Assembly: GCF_035046505.1 (NCBI RefSeq)
Contig: NC_089823.1
Span: 35,326,388 to 35,390,387, forward strand
DNA from: Tiliqua scincoides
Taxonomy: Eukaryota > Chordata > Lepidosauria > Squamata > Scincidae
Length of the DNA: 64,000 nt
Direction of reading: 5' to 3'
Below are positions 23,205-34,619 of the stretch, in pieces (position 1 is the first letter of the stretch; the number at the start of each line of letters is the position of its first letter). The position numbers were made by a program, and so were the translations under genes. The notes below the pieces were generated by a model. The model made no database searches. It had not been told where the DNA came from and saw only the letters and a list, made by a program, of their open reading frames with translations.

Positions 23205-23640
23205 TTTATCAAGCCATTGCCTCTTTTTCTTTTTTATTGATTAGCACACAGAACATGGCCATACCATTGAAGCCAGGCTTTTCTCAACTTGTTGGCGATT
23301 GGAGCTATGCTATGCTGCTGCCGGATGTTGTCGTTGCAGACGTGGTCAAAACAAATGATACCACTGATCCAACACAGCATCTGTGTCTATTACACCAAGG
23401 CAACGTTTTGCTTCTCTTGTCACTGGCCAGCATTCGCTTTGTAGAGTGCGACGTTCCAGATGACTGTCTGGTAGATCTTCAACTTGGGATGGTCACCAGT
23501 CTTCTTGTCACAAAGGACACCAGTCATCGTGCGCCACTTGATCCAGGCTGTGTTTACTTGCGCAGTGGTCTCATGATTGTTTGAGCTCAGCTGTGATTGT
23601 TGAGCCAAGGTATCAGAACGTCTCAGCACTTGTTTCTGTG
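23205..23640 (-). mobile_element. LINE reverse transcriptase C-terminal fragment
   Basis: Reading the minus strand gives VNTAWIKWRTMTGVLCDKKT, KLKIYQTVIWNVALY and, after a stop, DHVCNDNIRQ and LRKAWLQWYGHVL. This matches a common LINE protein block ('W.KWR..TGVLCD', 'SKVYRTVVRPVALYG', 'RWYGHVLR'). It is a broken piece of a non-LTR element distinct from the RTE-like family elsewhere in this window. The clade is not assigned. Confidence 0.6.
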
Positions 23641-23729
23641 ACATATCTCCAGTGACCCGCTGTTGCTGGTTCCTTTGAAACCAACAGAATGGGGGAAGGG
23701 AGTTACATACAAATATGTATAACAAAGCC

Positions 23730-24470
23730 CTGGTGCAATTTGTTTATTTTTTAAATAAGCTTTTTGTGTGTGGGCCAGAGGGAATTTAAAGCAGAGAAAT
23801 GGCAGGAGGAAAGGATGTGGTTTAACTTCTTGTTGCTAGTCTGCCCTAAATGACATCCCCAGCCTCCTCTGTTACCTTCTAAATGTACTTTTGGCCTCAC
23901 CTTTGGCCTCTGCCTTTGGCCTCACCAAAGTAAGGATCCATCCACTCAGAACATCTGGAGATCTCTAGCTTTCACTAAAGTCTCTAAGCTAAAGTTATAG
24001 GATAGTGTCATTCACTGGTGACATTTTTGCATCCATCTTTTAGTTGTATCTTATACAAATGTGAAATGAATGGAACTCATGGCAACTTATATTTATTCTG
24101 ATCCAATGTTGTTATGGAAAAAGTCATAGATGGCATCTGATGCAAATTTTTTGTATAGTGACTTTGCTAATTGTTTTGCATGGCAAATGAATGGCAACTA
24201 GGAAACTTTTCCACCCACAGTAAAGGGTCTGCAGCTTTGGACATTGCTAAAGTGGGGAGAAAACTGGGACTCTGAGGCAGATGTAACCTCCATATCAGGG
24301 GTGGGAGCAAGTATTATCCCTCCTCAAGGGTGTTACTAATTCAAGCTTTTTTCTCCCACACAGAGAATAGGAGACGTCCAAAACCTGAAAGCATAAAAAA
24401 GTTTACAGTAAAATCAGATTTAAAATAGGACTTAAAAAAGAATGACACAAAAATCTGTGCCTTGTTTCCT
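23730..24470. other. No gene recognised
   Basis: Unclassified non-coding sequence. A short direct repeat 'tttggcctc' occurs three times at about 23889-23925. Confidence 0.4.
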
Positions 24471-24474
24471 CTAC

Positions 24475-24834
24475 GAGTGTTTCTCAGACTGTGAGTTGGG
24501 ACCCACTAGGTAGGCCGTAAGCCAATTTCAGGTGGTTCCCCATTCATTTCAATATTTTATTTTTAATATACTAAACTTGACACTACCATGGCATGTGACT
24601 GCATTGGGGAAAATGTTACAGATCTGTATTTTTAACAGGCTACTATGTATATGCTTTTAACAATGATAGTAAATGGAACTTACTCTTGGGTAAGTGTGGG
24701 TAGGATTGCACCCTTGGATTATTAAAAAATTTCTTGTTTGATGATGTCACTTCCGGTCATGACATCACTTCTGGTGGGTCCTGACAGATTATCATTCTAA
24801 AAAGTGGAGTGCTAAAAGTTTGAGAATTGTGCTG
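24475..24834. mobile_element. hAT-type MITE (TGAGAA-ended), degraded
   Basis: Left end 'gagtgtttctcagact' and right end 'agtttgagaattgtgctg' are inverted. Internal 'gttgggacccactagg' and 'ttatttttaatatacta' are shared with 39618-40340. No target duplication was readable. A palindromic-unit piece ('aacttactcttggg') lies inside near 24675. Confidence 0.65.
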
Positions 24835-25149
24835 GGGTACCTAGAACCCCAGCACTGCTTGTCCCACCTCCCTGGATGGGCTTGGGACAGAGGTGGGAAA
24901 ATTGAGGCAGCCCATTGGCTGTCGGATTGATTAGGAGTGCAGCATGGCTGTTGCTGGGGCCAGCAAGGTCTCCCTGGCTTCAGCCCACGTCTTTTTAGCA
25001 AGTCCCACCTGCCCGCCCACCCTATGTTCAGTCTGAGAGTAGCTGGTCGCTCCATCTGGAGGCCAGGTAGGAATTTTTGGCTGGTAACCTGATTGGCCAA
25101 GGTTATTGGTTTTTTTGCCTACTCTGACTGGCATTTGGGCATGGTGTTA

Positions 25150-25550
25150 TAGATGTAAGCAGGGCTTTTTTTCTAATGGAACGCGGGGGGATGGAGTTCC
25201 GGCACCTTTTTTCAGGGGCCCCTCCCCTTTGGAGGAGGGGGGAGCAAAATAGAAGCATTTGCTGGGTGAGTGCTGAGGGGGTGCAGGGTGGGCGGGCGCC
25301 TGGCCCCCTCCTGCCCCCATCTCCAAGCTCTCACCTGAGCCCAGCCTGCCTCCCCTCCACCCGCGCTCTGCTTTCCAGCGCAGCTTCCAAGCTGGTGGAG
25401 GGCGTGGGGGACACACCCCGACGCCGAGGAGGAGGACAGACATCCAGCCAGCCAGGGAGAGGGGCTGCGGCACCCACGGAACACCCAGGTACTGGCTTGA
25501 GGAGGAGGGGAAGGAAGCTGGCTGATGCAGCCCCGTGCCAATCTGCAGCA
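25150..25550. other. GC-rich island-like segment
   Basis: Starts with 'agcagggctttttttctaat' and 'ggagttccggcacctttttt', wording of a reptile repeat I recall. It then becomes GC-rich with open frames on both strands (25147-25553). The frames overlap each other in several phases and show no domain, so I read them as compositional. Confidence 0.4.
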
Positions 25551-26105
25551 TGAGTCTAGGTGTGTCTACTCAGAAGTATGTCTCATTGTGCTCAATGGGG
25601 CTTGCTCCTGGGAAAGGGTGCATAGCCTTGCAGCCTGAGAGCCCAAGCATGTCTACTCAGAAGTAAGTTCCATTGTGTTCAATGGGGCTTACTCCCAGGA
25701 AAGTGTCATAGCCTTGCAGCCTGAGTAGACAGGCAGAGGAAGGGCTCTGAGGCTGCAGTCCTGTCCACACTTTCCTGGGAGGAAGCCCCACTTCCTCTAG
25801 TGGGACTGACTTCTGAGTAGACAGGCACAGGAGGGGCTCTGAGGCTGCAGTCCTGAACACACTTTCCTGGGAGGAAGCTCCACTGCCTCTAATGGGACTG
25901 ACTTCTGAGTAGACAGGCACAGGATTGGGCCCTTGAGGCTGCCATCCTTTCCACAGTAAGCCCCATTCACTAAAGTGGACTTCTGAGTAGACATGCATAG
26001 GATTGGGCTCTTAGGCTGCAATCCTAGGCACTTTCCTGGGAGTAAGCTCCATTGACTAGAACGAGACTTACTTCAGAGTAGACATACCTAGGATTGGGCT
26101 CTTAA
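25551..26105. repeat. Tandem palindromic units, array 4 (bipartite)
   Basis: Two units in forward orientation (about 25555-25730: 'tgtctactcagaagtaagtt', 'cttactcccaggaaagtgt', 'gcagcct') are followed by four in reverse (about 25735-26105: 'gaggctgcagtcctg', 'cactttcctgggaggaag', 'gagtagacaggcacagga'). The array changes direction at about 25732 and abuts the GC-rich segment. Confidence 0.8.
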
Positions 26106-28217
26106 TCCTGGCAGAGATATATATCTGCACCCGTTTTCACATGCTAAGGGCAGGTGAAAAGGGATTCTACGTGTGTACAACATGCTGTCCAGCCTTGCCA
26201 GAGATCCTCCTCATCCTTCCCCCACAAGCATGCTCTCCACCAGCCAGTGTTTGCAGCTCCTCTCCAGCAATGCACAGCAGCTGCTCAGGGCAGCAGAGAA
26301 CATACAATTGCATGCCAAGCGCCTTCCCAAAGACACAGAGTATTCTGATACCTGAATTAAACCATATTTAATCCATTGTTTGCAAACGTAGCTGTTTCTA
26401 TGTGCACCTAAGGACCCCTCTCGTGTAAGAATTCCTTTTTTGTTCTTACTCCCACAGTTGCTTAGAGTAATTTTACTACATGGAACTCATGTGAGCCATT
26501 TTTCAGAATCCATTCACTGCTTCCTCTCCGCGAAGTAGTGCCACACTACATACTACACACTACAAGTGCACCTGTACAGTATTTTTCCCCATGTGTAGAA
26601 AAAATAACTAGGGGGAAGGGGATGTGGAGATTGACAACCCAATCCTATGCATGTCTACTCAGAAGTAAGTTCATCTTTGGGGGGAAGCACATAAAAATAT
26701 TTTATTTCTCCAATAATAAATGGTTTAAAAATAAATAAATAAATAAAAGATTGACAAGTTGTGAGTTCCTGCACCTTTTTATTTACAAAAAATGCACTGG
26801 ATGTAAGTATTTAAACTTTTCCCTGAGTGGGGCAGGTGGTGTGCTGGCTGGGTAGCCAGGAATGGGGGTGGCATACATGTTGAGGTAAGCAAGGTCAGGG
26901 GTCGAGCCAGGACCACTCTGACGACACTTGTTGGGTTGTTGAGGCTGGCTGGCGAGCCCCCTGGCTGGTTAAGCAAGGGCCAGCTCGCGGTCAGTGCTGG
27001 CCAGCTGTCTCAACGCCTTGGAACTGGCAAGGATAGGCTAACACTGTCTCTGACTGGGTGATTCCTGGAGTCAGGATGTCGCGTCCATGGGGTCTCGGGG
27101 ATAGTAAATGGCTAGTGCTGTTTTCCCCCAAGCTCTTAGTGGCCAGCTAGTAAAAACTTTGGGTTTTTACTAGCTTAATTTTTCCCTGCTGCAGGATATT
27201 GTTATTAATTCAATAAATTACAATCATCCCAAGCCTCTGTCTTGTGTCCTTCTTGGGGAGTACATGGGTAACCACTGCTCTAGGCCATTGCAAATGCAAA
27301 GTAAATGCGAATGTCATCTAAAGTTATGTATCGATCACACTTCTGCAATCATTTATATTTTAATAGAAATAGGGCTCCTCATATCATTGTAGGACTTTTA
27401 AATAGCACACGATAATATGAAGCTTTAAAAAAATGTCATCAGATCATACAAGCTATTGTAAGAGGCAACTCACCCACCTACAATGGACTTGTTCCAACAG
27501 CTGCTTTGGAGGAGACAAGCTTTCCAAACCAGAATGTGAGAGAGAAAGAAATTGAATTCTGTGACCTATATTAACACAGCAAACCTTGCTTACTCTACCT
27601 AATTCATCACCAAGGCACATGTTTAAAGTTGACAGCTGATAGAGGCACCACATTGTTAGAAACATAGGAGACTTAAAAAAAACAACAACACCATACAACT
27701 TGCAGGGCTCTGCTCTAAACACAAGCCTGCAACTGGATTTCTCCTAGTGACTAGTAGTCTAAGGAAAGTGAGAGTCTGGAATCTGGGTGGTACTTAAGGG
27801 AACAGTGCACACTCAGTTCATTGTGCTCTCAGGTCACCAGTCTTTCTATTATTTAGGCTTGAAATTAGGAATGCATGGTGTTTCTACCCATGTGTGTGAG
27901 CCCATGTAAACAACTTGTTCAGCTCACCTTGGCAGCCAGCATCATTGTGCACTTGTTCACCTATGGCTGCTGTCACCAGTTTTCATTTCATATTCTGGCA
28001 GGGATGGAGCCACATCCCTGGCTCCATCCCTTGGCAGCCACATTGTAGGGAAGTGGGACTCTGGTGTTTGTGATTACATTGGAAAATTTCCCTGTTCCCT
28101 GATTATACTATTTACAACCTGGTCTACTGTGTGATCTCTGCCATTGCACAGGGTTTTCATTTACCACTAAGGCTTTCCATTATCATTTTGGAACATCTTC
28201 CAAGGAGCTTTTGTCAT
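26106..28217. other. No gene recognised; possible LTR-like end near 27.2 kb
   Basis: Contains a palindromic-unit fragment at 26636-26675, (AAAT)n near 26730, and a GC-richer stretch 26810-27130. The latter ends 'aataaattacaatcatccc' and 'ttcttggggagtaca', which looks like the end of an LTR but lacks a readable partner end. Positions 27985-28035 hold a small perfect-looking hairpin around 'gggatggagcca'. No coding sequence was recognised. Confidence 0.35.
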
Positions 28218-28223
28218 AAGAAG

Positions 28224-28501
28224 TGTAGCAATCACAAGTTGAAGCAATCAAGACTCAGAGACCAGCTGTCAGCTTAAGTGCTAAGGGCTAGACCTGCTTT
28301 TCTGAGGCTGCCCAAGCTTTTTATTACTTTCTCATAAAACAATCTACAACCAGGCTTGAGATGCTCTCAGCTACTGATAGACAAGGTTTCTCAGGCAACA
28401 ACAAAATTCTTTACTGCTGACTACTAACCTCTTATCTCTAAACTATAACCCATCCTGGTTCTCCCCTGTGCTGGGCCCCTTGCATTCAATTTCCCATAAC
28501 A
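28224..28501 (-). repeat. Probable solo LTR (fossil)
   Basis: Begins TGTAGC and ends ATAACA on the plus strand, with an AATAAA-type signal in minus orientation, so it reads as a 278-bp LTR on the minus strand. 'aagaa' occurs just outside both ends (one base out of register on the left). No internal retroviral sequence adjoins it. The family was not identified. Confidence 0.45.
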
Positions 28502-28526
28502 AAGAAACTTCCAAAGTTTTCCTCAG

Positions 28527-28583
28527 ATGAGAGAAGAGAAGGAGGAAGGGGGGAAAGGAGAGGGAGAGAGGGGAGGGGGGTAT
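28527..28583. repeat. Purine-rich tract
   Basis: A GA-rich run on the plus strand, e.g. 'gaaggaggaaggggggaaag', with almost no pyrimidines over 55 bases. It is low complexity. Confidence 0.8.
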
Positions 28584-29161
28584 TCCCGCCCAAATGGTTG
28601 TCATGTTTTACCGAAAGCTCAGAAACCCAGTGCTTCTGCACTACTATACTGCCATATTAACCTACAGGAAGACTTTTGTTTTCCCATTCCTTCTATCCAG
28701 TTCTGCTCTATCTTCTCAGGATGTATGACTATTGGCTGCACAAGTGCTTCCTTTGCTTGTATGACAGGTTTGAGTCTCCTACTTGAGAATATCTGGATAG
28801 GCAAGACCCTGATTACTGTAGTGTTGTCAGGAAGATTAGCAATTCCAGGATGCAAATGCAGTGCCACAACAAGCACCTAGGGCAAAGAAAAAAGAGCGGC
28901 CTCTCCCCCTAATTGGCAGAATTAAAATGCATTGAAAATGTGACACCACCCCCTTTCCATTTAAAATGGTACATTTTTGAATTTAGTCATGGAATTGCAT
29001 ATTTAGAATACATTCGGTATTCCAATTCTATAGCAATATAGTAGTTTGCTCTTTTGTCATTGGGGAAATAATCTTTTAAAGATAATTTCATTTATTGCAG
29101 TGATATCTAATGTGTGTGCAGAGCATTTCCAGTATGTGTGATCAGTTCAGTGCCTACAAAT
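28584..29161. other. No gene recognised
   Basis: Unclassified sequence between the purine tract and the retroviral fossil. Overlapping short frames on both strands have no recognisable domain. Confidence 0.35.
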
Positions 29162-29818
29162 TGTTGCAAGGTCGGAGAAAGCAACTCAAGAAGACTCGGT
29201 ACCAGGAGTGAAAGTTTGCAGGCTCTTTATTCAATCACATGCGATGGGCACCTATAGGGACTCTTGTCGCAAAGCAATAGGTGTACCCACCTATGCTGGT
29301 TTGCCCTTTTATGCATTTTCAGTCTCTTTGTCTAAAATCCTATACATCCGATTGGTTGCAATTTCCATAGAGGTGGGTCAACACCTGATAGGTTACAATT
29401 GACATTAAAGGTGGGATTTGCCCTTAAAACCATGAAAAGTACAAAATTTCCAAAAACCAGCAGAGAGCAGTATAATACCAATTATCCAAAGCTAAATAGA
29501 AAGTACCATAACTCTAACTGATAGAATACTTTTTGGCATGACTATAAGGCACTTGGCACATTTTGCATAAACATCAGCTTCAGGAGAAGACTCTTGCTAC
29601 AGCTGCCCAGTACTGCTTATCTATCTGCATTCCACACCTGTGTGGTAGCATAAATCTTGTGAAGCTGTGAGGCCCCTCTACATAGAAAAGGCTTCTTGTA
29701 TTTTTTATTAAACCCTTTTACTGAACCAAGCAGCTTTTTGGTTCCTATGACCTGCTTCTGTGACTGTTGTGGCCTTTACCTGGGGTTACAGTTTGGGATC
29801 AAAGGCCACCATGCCTTA
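29162..29818 (-). repeat. 3' LTR of the retroviral fossil
   Basis: Pairs with 31954-32577. On the minus strand it ends ..TTGCAACA. It contains an AATAAA signal shortly before 'gagcctgcaaactttcactc'. It carries a short stretch near 29385-29408 that the 5' LTR lacks. Confidence 0.92.
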
Positions 29819-29974
29819 TTCCCCCCTTTCAGACTGAGGCAAAGACATATGAGACCCAGTCTGATCAATTCCTCTATCTCATCTAATAATTTCATATACT
29901 TGCTGTGGGGCTACGGCTTGGGTGTGAGTTGAAGCGTGAGCATAAGCTTGAGTACAAAAAGGCAAGCATTGCAT

Positions 29975-30963
29975 TCAACAGCAGAAAATTAAACTTACAA
30001 TTATAAAGCATAATATTATAACAAAAGCTTGTTTCAACCATCCCATATTTGGAAGCCATGATGTTAACCAATCCCAGATTCCATAATCCTTGTTGTTCTT
30101 TGTGAGTTCAGTCAAATCTTCCAATTGCTTTTCAATAGTTACATTCAGATCATGAAAGGTCAGCTGGCATTCACTTCCTATCACTTTACAATATCCTCCT
30201 TCTCAAGCTAACAGGTATTCCAGAGCCATTGGATCAACAATTATTTAACTCTTCTATTTCACTTTGCAGCTCTCTAATTATATGTCCAGTTGCATTTATA
30301 GTTTTTTCCAATCTACAGGTAAGCCCTATTACAATCCATCCATTCTCTTGAGCTACAATTCCAGGGTAAGATCCTAAGGTTAGTAATCCTGTTATTGACC
30401 CTAGTCCTACACACTTTCCTTCAGTAAGTGATAGTTGTGGGCTTGTGATAAATTCATCCAAACATCCGGGTCCTAGGGGTCCATCTCGTCTGTATCTTCA
30501 CCCTTACATCATTTACTACCCTTACTGGGAAAGTCAGGTATCCTAATCCTACACAGACTCCTTTGGGTTTCCCTGGATGATAATTAGTGGCCCATTTATC
30601 AAAAAAGAACCACAAATTAGGGTCCCGCAGTAACTATCCACTACAAATAGAGCCTGTCCCCTTCCATGTAGCATTTAAAATGGGGAAATTGGGATAAACA
30701 TCTGCTAGGCTTGTATTATCTATTGTCCATTCAGGTTCTATTGGAGTATTATTTCTGGCTCCGGAACTACTAAACCAATATTCCTGGGAGCAGAAGAAAT
30801 AATTTGTTAACCCATTTATCTGGGACTTTATTTGGGCATATCTGTGAAACTTTGAATTCCATACTCCAGTATGGGTGCAACAGAAACACACTCCTCTGGT
30901 TCTTTTACTATAAGGGTTGTGAGTCACATTTCTGCGGCCAAGGCAGTCTTTTTTGACATACAT
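29975..30963 (-). pseudogene. Envelope-like remnants of the retroviral fossil
   Basis: Surface-type pieces (30963-30634) are rich in Cys and N-glycosylation motifs. Transmembrane-type pieces (30461-29975) include an LTKNNKDYGIWDWLTSWLP stretch followed by a hydrophobic anchor. The layout fits a retroviral envelope. The family is not certain, and the gene is broken. Confidence 0.7.
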
Positions 30964-31439
30964 CTAGCCAGCTTGAGATGTAGGGAAACTGATCGGGGTG
31001 TCCAGGGTCTCCTGTGATCTTTACATAGACTCTCTGAATTATCGGTATGTCAAATGATCCCTCTGAAGGCTATTTTCTCTCCAAAAGAGGCCAGTCTATC
31101 TGGGAAAGTCTTTTTAATATGCTAGGGCTTAGTCTGTACCTGAAATCTGATCCAAATCCCTGCTTAAAATTTCACACCATGCAGTCCAGGGGACTGCAAG
31201 ATGTTTTTTGCCCCCCCCCAGTAGACAAACAAGACAGACACAGAACAATAGGGTAGGAGGTGACCTCAGGTAAGGGGTCCCTCGGTCAAGGCAGTAGGAT
31301 CACAATCGTCCTCTAATGGCAACCTGGCCCCTCGCAGGGATGCAGGAAATATGCCAAAAGGGGCCTCACTCACACAACGTAAACTTGTATGCAGACAACG
31401 TAAACCAGTCACCCATTCACACTGGATGAACATCCTTAT

Positions 31440-31650
31440 CCTTTGGTGGAGGTGACAGAGGTATGCGCACTATCCAGGCGCTCCAAGCTTGCCCCCTCCA
31501 CCTGGCTAGAGGAACAGGGTTTTGCGCACTATCCTGGTGCCCTGAGTATGCGCACTATCCTGGCGTCCCAGGCCCTTCTCCTCTGCCTCTACCTTTACCC
31601 TAGAGGGACTATGGATATGCGCTGTAGCCTGGCGCCCAATAGCCTCCTCT
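31440..31650 (-). repeat. Short imperfect repeats in the retroviral leader
   Basis: The motif 'gcgcactatcc' followed by 'ggcg'-type sequence recurs about four times between 31467 and 31640 at uneven spacing. It lies in the GC-rich leader between the primer-binding site and the envelope-like part. Confidence 0.6.
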
Positions 31651-31931
31651 GGGGAAGCTGGTCAGGCTCCCCCCTTCCCTCATAAAGAAACCTATTTATA
31701 CTTTACCAAGACGTCTTCTTCCCTTCCACCTGGTTTCCACCTCTCCTCCTGTGGCCATACATGGCACTTCCCTTGCCTGGAACGCAATCACTCCTTCAGG
31801 AACTTCTGCTTCATTGGCCGCTGCTGCAAACCAGCTCCTGCGCCACACCCCAAGCCTAAGACTGGGCTTGTGGCGCCTCAGTAGGGCACAGAGCCTGGAG
31901 CGCTGTGGCAACCCACGACACAGGTCCAAGG

Positions 31932-31949
31932 ATCCGAGTCACGGCACCA
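31932..31949 (-). other. Retroviral primer-binding site, tRNA-His type
   Basis: These 18 bases equal the 3' end of vertebrate tRNA-His including CCA, a few bases inside the 5' LTR as expected. Confidence 0.88.
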
Positions 31950-31953
31950 AAAA

Positions 31954-32577
31954 TGTTGCACGGTTGGAGAAAGCAACTCAAGAAGACTCAGTACCAGGAG
32001 TGAAAGTTTGCAGGCTCTTTATTCAATTGCATGCGATGGGCACCTATAGGGATTCTGGTCTCAAAGCAATCGGTGCGCCCACCTATGGTGGTTTGTCTTT
32101 TTATGCATTTTCAGTCTCTTTGTCTAAAATCCTATACATCCGATTGGTTGCAATTTGCATTAGAAGTGGGTCAACACCTGATGGGATTTGCCCTTAAAAC
32201 CATGAAAAGTACAAAATTTCCAAAAACCAGCAGAGAGCAGTATAATACCAATTATCCAAAGCTAAATAGAAAGTACCATAACTCTAACTGATAGAATACT
32301 TTTTGGCATGACTATAAGGCACTTGGCACATTTTGCATAAACATCAGCTTCAGGAGAAGACTCATGCTAGAGCTGCCTGGTACTGCTTAATCTATCTGCT
32401 TTCCACCTGTGTGTGCTAGTATAAACATTGTGAAGCTGTGAGGCCCCTCTACATAGAAAAGGCTTCTTGTATTTTTTTATTAAACCCTATTACTGAACCA
32501 AGCAGCTTTTTGGTTCCTATGGCCTGCTTCTGTGACTATTGTGGCCTTTACCTGGGATCAAAGTCTCCTTTGCCTTA
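31954..32577 (-). repeat. 5' LTR of the retroviral fossil
   Basis: Partner of 29162-29818, collinear over its length, with a TGTTGCA end next to the primer-binding site. Confidence 0.92.
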
Positions 32578-32582
32578 CAAAT

Positions 32583-34590
32583 GACTGTCAATTCAGTCAT
32601 TTTCTGTTAACTTCCCATTAGTTTAAAAAACCCAGACTATGTGAGAGTTATTTTTTTTGTTCCTGCTTCCCCAATTGCAGAGGTTGAAAGCAGAAGAAAG
32701 CTTATGTAGGCATATTTTTGTGATCCTGTTGTAATTATGCACAGGCAATGGGCTTAGCTTTAGTATGTGGCAACAGACAGCAGCCACGCCTGCGTCTGCG
32801 CAAGAGCACACTCTGCCATCACAGCCTTAAAATATGCGAAGTCTGAGCCCAGTGCCTGTAAACAACAGGATGTAATAAAGAAGCGCTCATATCTAGGTTA
32901 GCTAGAGCTAGCTAGTTGCAGCTAGCGTAATCTTAGAAACCTTTAGTAACTTTCTGTATTGCACAGAGCTGAGAGCTGGGCAGCTTGCCAAAGATGCTCT
33001 CTGCAGAACAATGTTGATACATTTGAATGCACAATGAATAAGTCTTTGTTTAACCAGAAGAAGAGAAGAAATGTGTACTTTTAAAAATCAGTCTGTCTCT
33101 CCTTTTAACACACAGGCTCAGCAGCATAGCTTTAAGTTCAGAAATGTCCAGTTTGAAGACTTTCGGAGCACTAGGCTGTGCACACAAATGCTAGAAAGCA
33201 AATATTCACACCAGCTTTCATAGAAGGATACTAGTCAGCTTAGTTTCCTTATATTTCTTGTTCTTCATTTGAAAACTAGTTTGGTGCATTAACACATGTA
33301 ACTAACGTTAGCCTAAACAAGTTGTAGTAGTCTAACAACTACTGGGCTGCCCATTACTTTTAACACAATCAGAAGTGAAAAGATTCCCCAGGTGGGCCTG
33401 CCCATGAGACTTTATTGGTCCACATACCTAAAACATGCAACATGTCCTAGCATCCCTTGTGACATTGTCAGGGCACTCTTTTATTAGCTGTGAATTGCAC
33501 ACTCCAACATCTTCTGCAACATTGAGGTATCTCTCAGACAGTATGCTGCTGTTGCTTATCTTGACCACTTCCTACTGAAAGCTTCTTCCTGTTAATGCAT
33601 GTACATTTAAACACACTTAGCAAGTGCACCTAGGAGAAACCTAATTCACATGCAGGGAGTAGTAGTAGCCAGTAACACAGTTCCATGGTTTGGCAGGAAG
33701 GAAGAAGGGTGAAAGGGTGAAAGGTACAACAAGCTTTACTGTGGGGATAATTTAACAATAATAGGGAAGGGAACAGGGCAAGAGAGCCAAAGCTGCTTTC
33801 CGGGAAAGAAGGGGTGCATTGCAAGGAGGTCCACAAGGTTGGCTGACTGGGCTACTGTGGCACAGGTGGTTTGCACGTACTCAGGGTGAAAGGCTCAGCT
33901 TGGCACTGTGAACCTTGGATTGCCTTTAGAATGGGAGTGGTTTTATGCAACACAAACACACACATGTGATGGACCAGCAGCAAGACAGGACAATGCGGAA
34001 AAATGAAAGACCAAAGACAAGAAGATCTCATGACCAAGTTTTTTTTTATATTTTTCACCCATAGGATCCTATTTTTCACCCATAGGATCTTTTGCGAGAT
34101 CATCAAGGGACATTTCTTTGTTATATGATGGCCCTTAATGACTTTTCATGGGTTCTTGATGGATTCTGCCTTTGTCTTTGCACCTTGCTGAGGACACAGT
34201 AGCTAGAAGATCTATTGGTTCATTACCATGAACTTTAGCCAGGACTTGATGAGGACAGATAGAGCTGGAGATCCCTTTGTTTTGTTAATATAGCAATACC
34301 TTGACTTTCATCCACTTGATTTTCATCATTTTGCTCTTTCTGCTGTTTTCAGTTTTAGACACTTTTCAGATTTTGTTCACATTCTTGTCTCTTTCATCTG
34401 ATTTCATCCAACCTTTCATAACATTCATTGACATTCTTGTGTTTGTTTCTTTTATTTCTGTTAATTTAGACATTGCACGTGTTATATAATTAGTTAAGTT
34501 TTTCATCAGCCAAAATAAATTTGCATGTGAAATAAGGTGATGCTTTGGCATTCATCCATTTTTTACTTTCCTCCATGTTGTGGTCTCTAA
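32583..34590. other. No gene recognised
   Basis: Unclassified. A 22-bp or so direct duplication around 'cacccataggatcctat' occurs at about 34055-34092. Positions 32897-32925 hold a local 'agctagctagttgcagct' repeat. Frames of 60-85 codons have no resemblance to known proteins. Confidence 0.4.
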
Positions 34591-34619
34591 CCAAATGAAA
34601 GTGCAAGGTATTGCTGTAA

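Larger units (their letters stand above)
29162..32577 (-). mobile_element. Endogenous retrovirus fossil: LTR - leader - env-like - LTR
   Basis: A retroviral copy on the minus strand with two LTRs of about 0.62-0.66 kb. A primer-binding site complementary to the 3' end of tRNA-His (31949-31932) sits next to the 5' LTR. A polypurine tract (29829-29819) lies next to the 3' LTR. A 5-6 bp target duplication 'acaaat' flanks the element (29156-29161 and 32577-32582). The internal region holds a GC-rich leader and envelope-like pieces, including a TM-type C-terminus with a membrane segment. I recognise no gag, protease or polymerase. The copy is broken, with at least several breaks. LTRs differ by roughly 5% by eye, so it is of moderate age. 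The histidine primer suggests a class I (gammaretrovirus-like) family, as in HERV-H, but this is tentative. Confidence 0.9.

Noticed and set aside
24475-24834. An 8-bp target duplication for this hAT-like element
   Set aside because: Flanking octamers 'tcctctac' and 'gggtacct' do not match, so the boundaries remain approximate.
26780-27260. Possible LTR ending near 27.26 kb
   Set aside because: There is an AATAAA and an LTR-like end, but no matching TG start or target duplication could be found.
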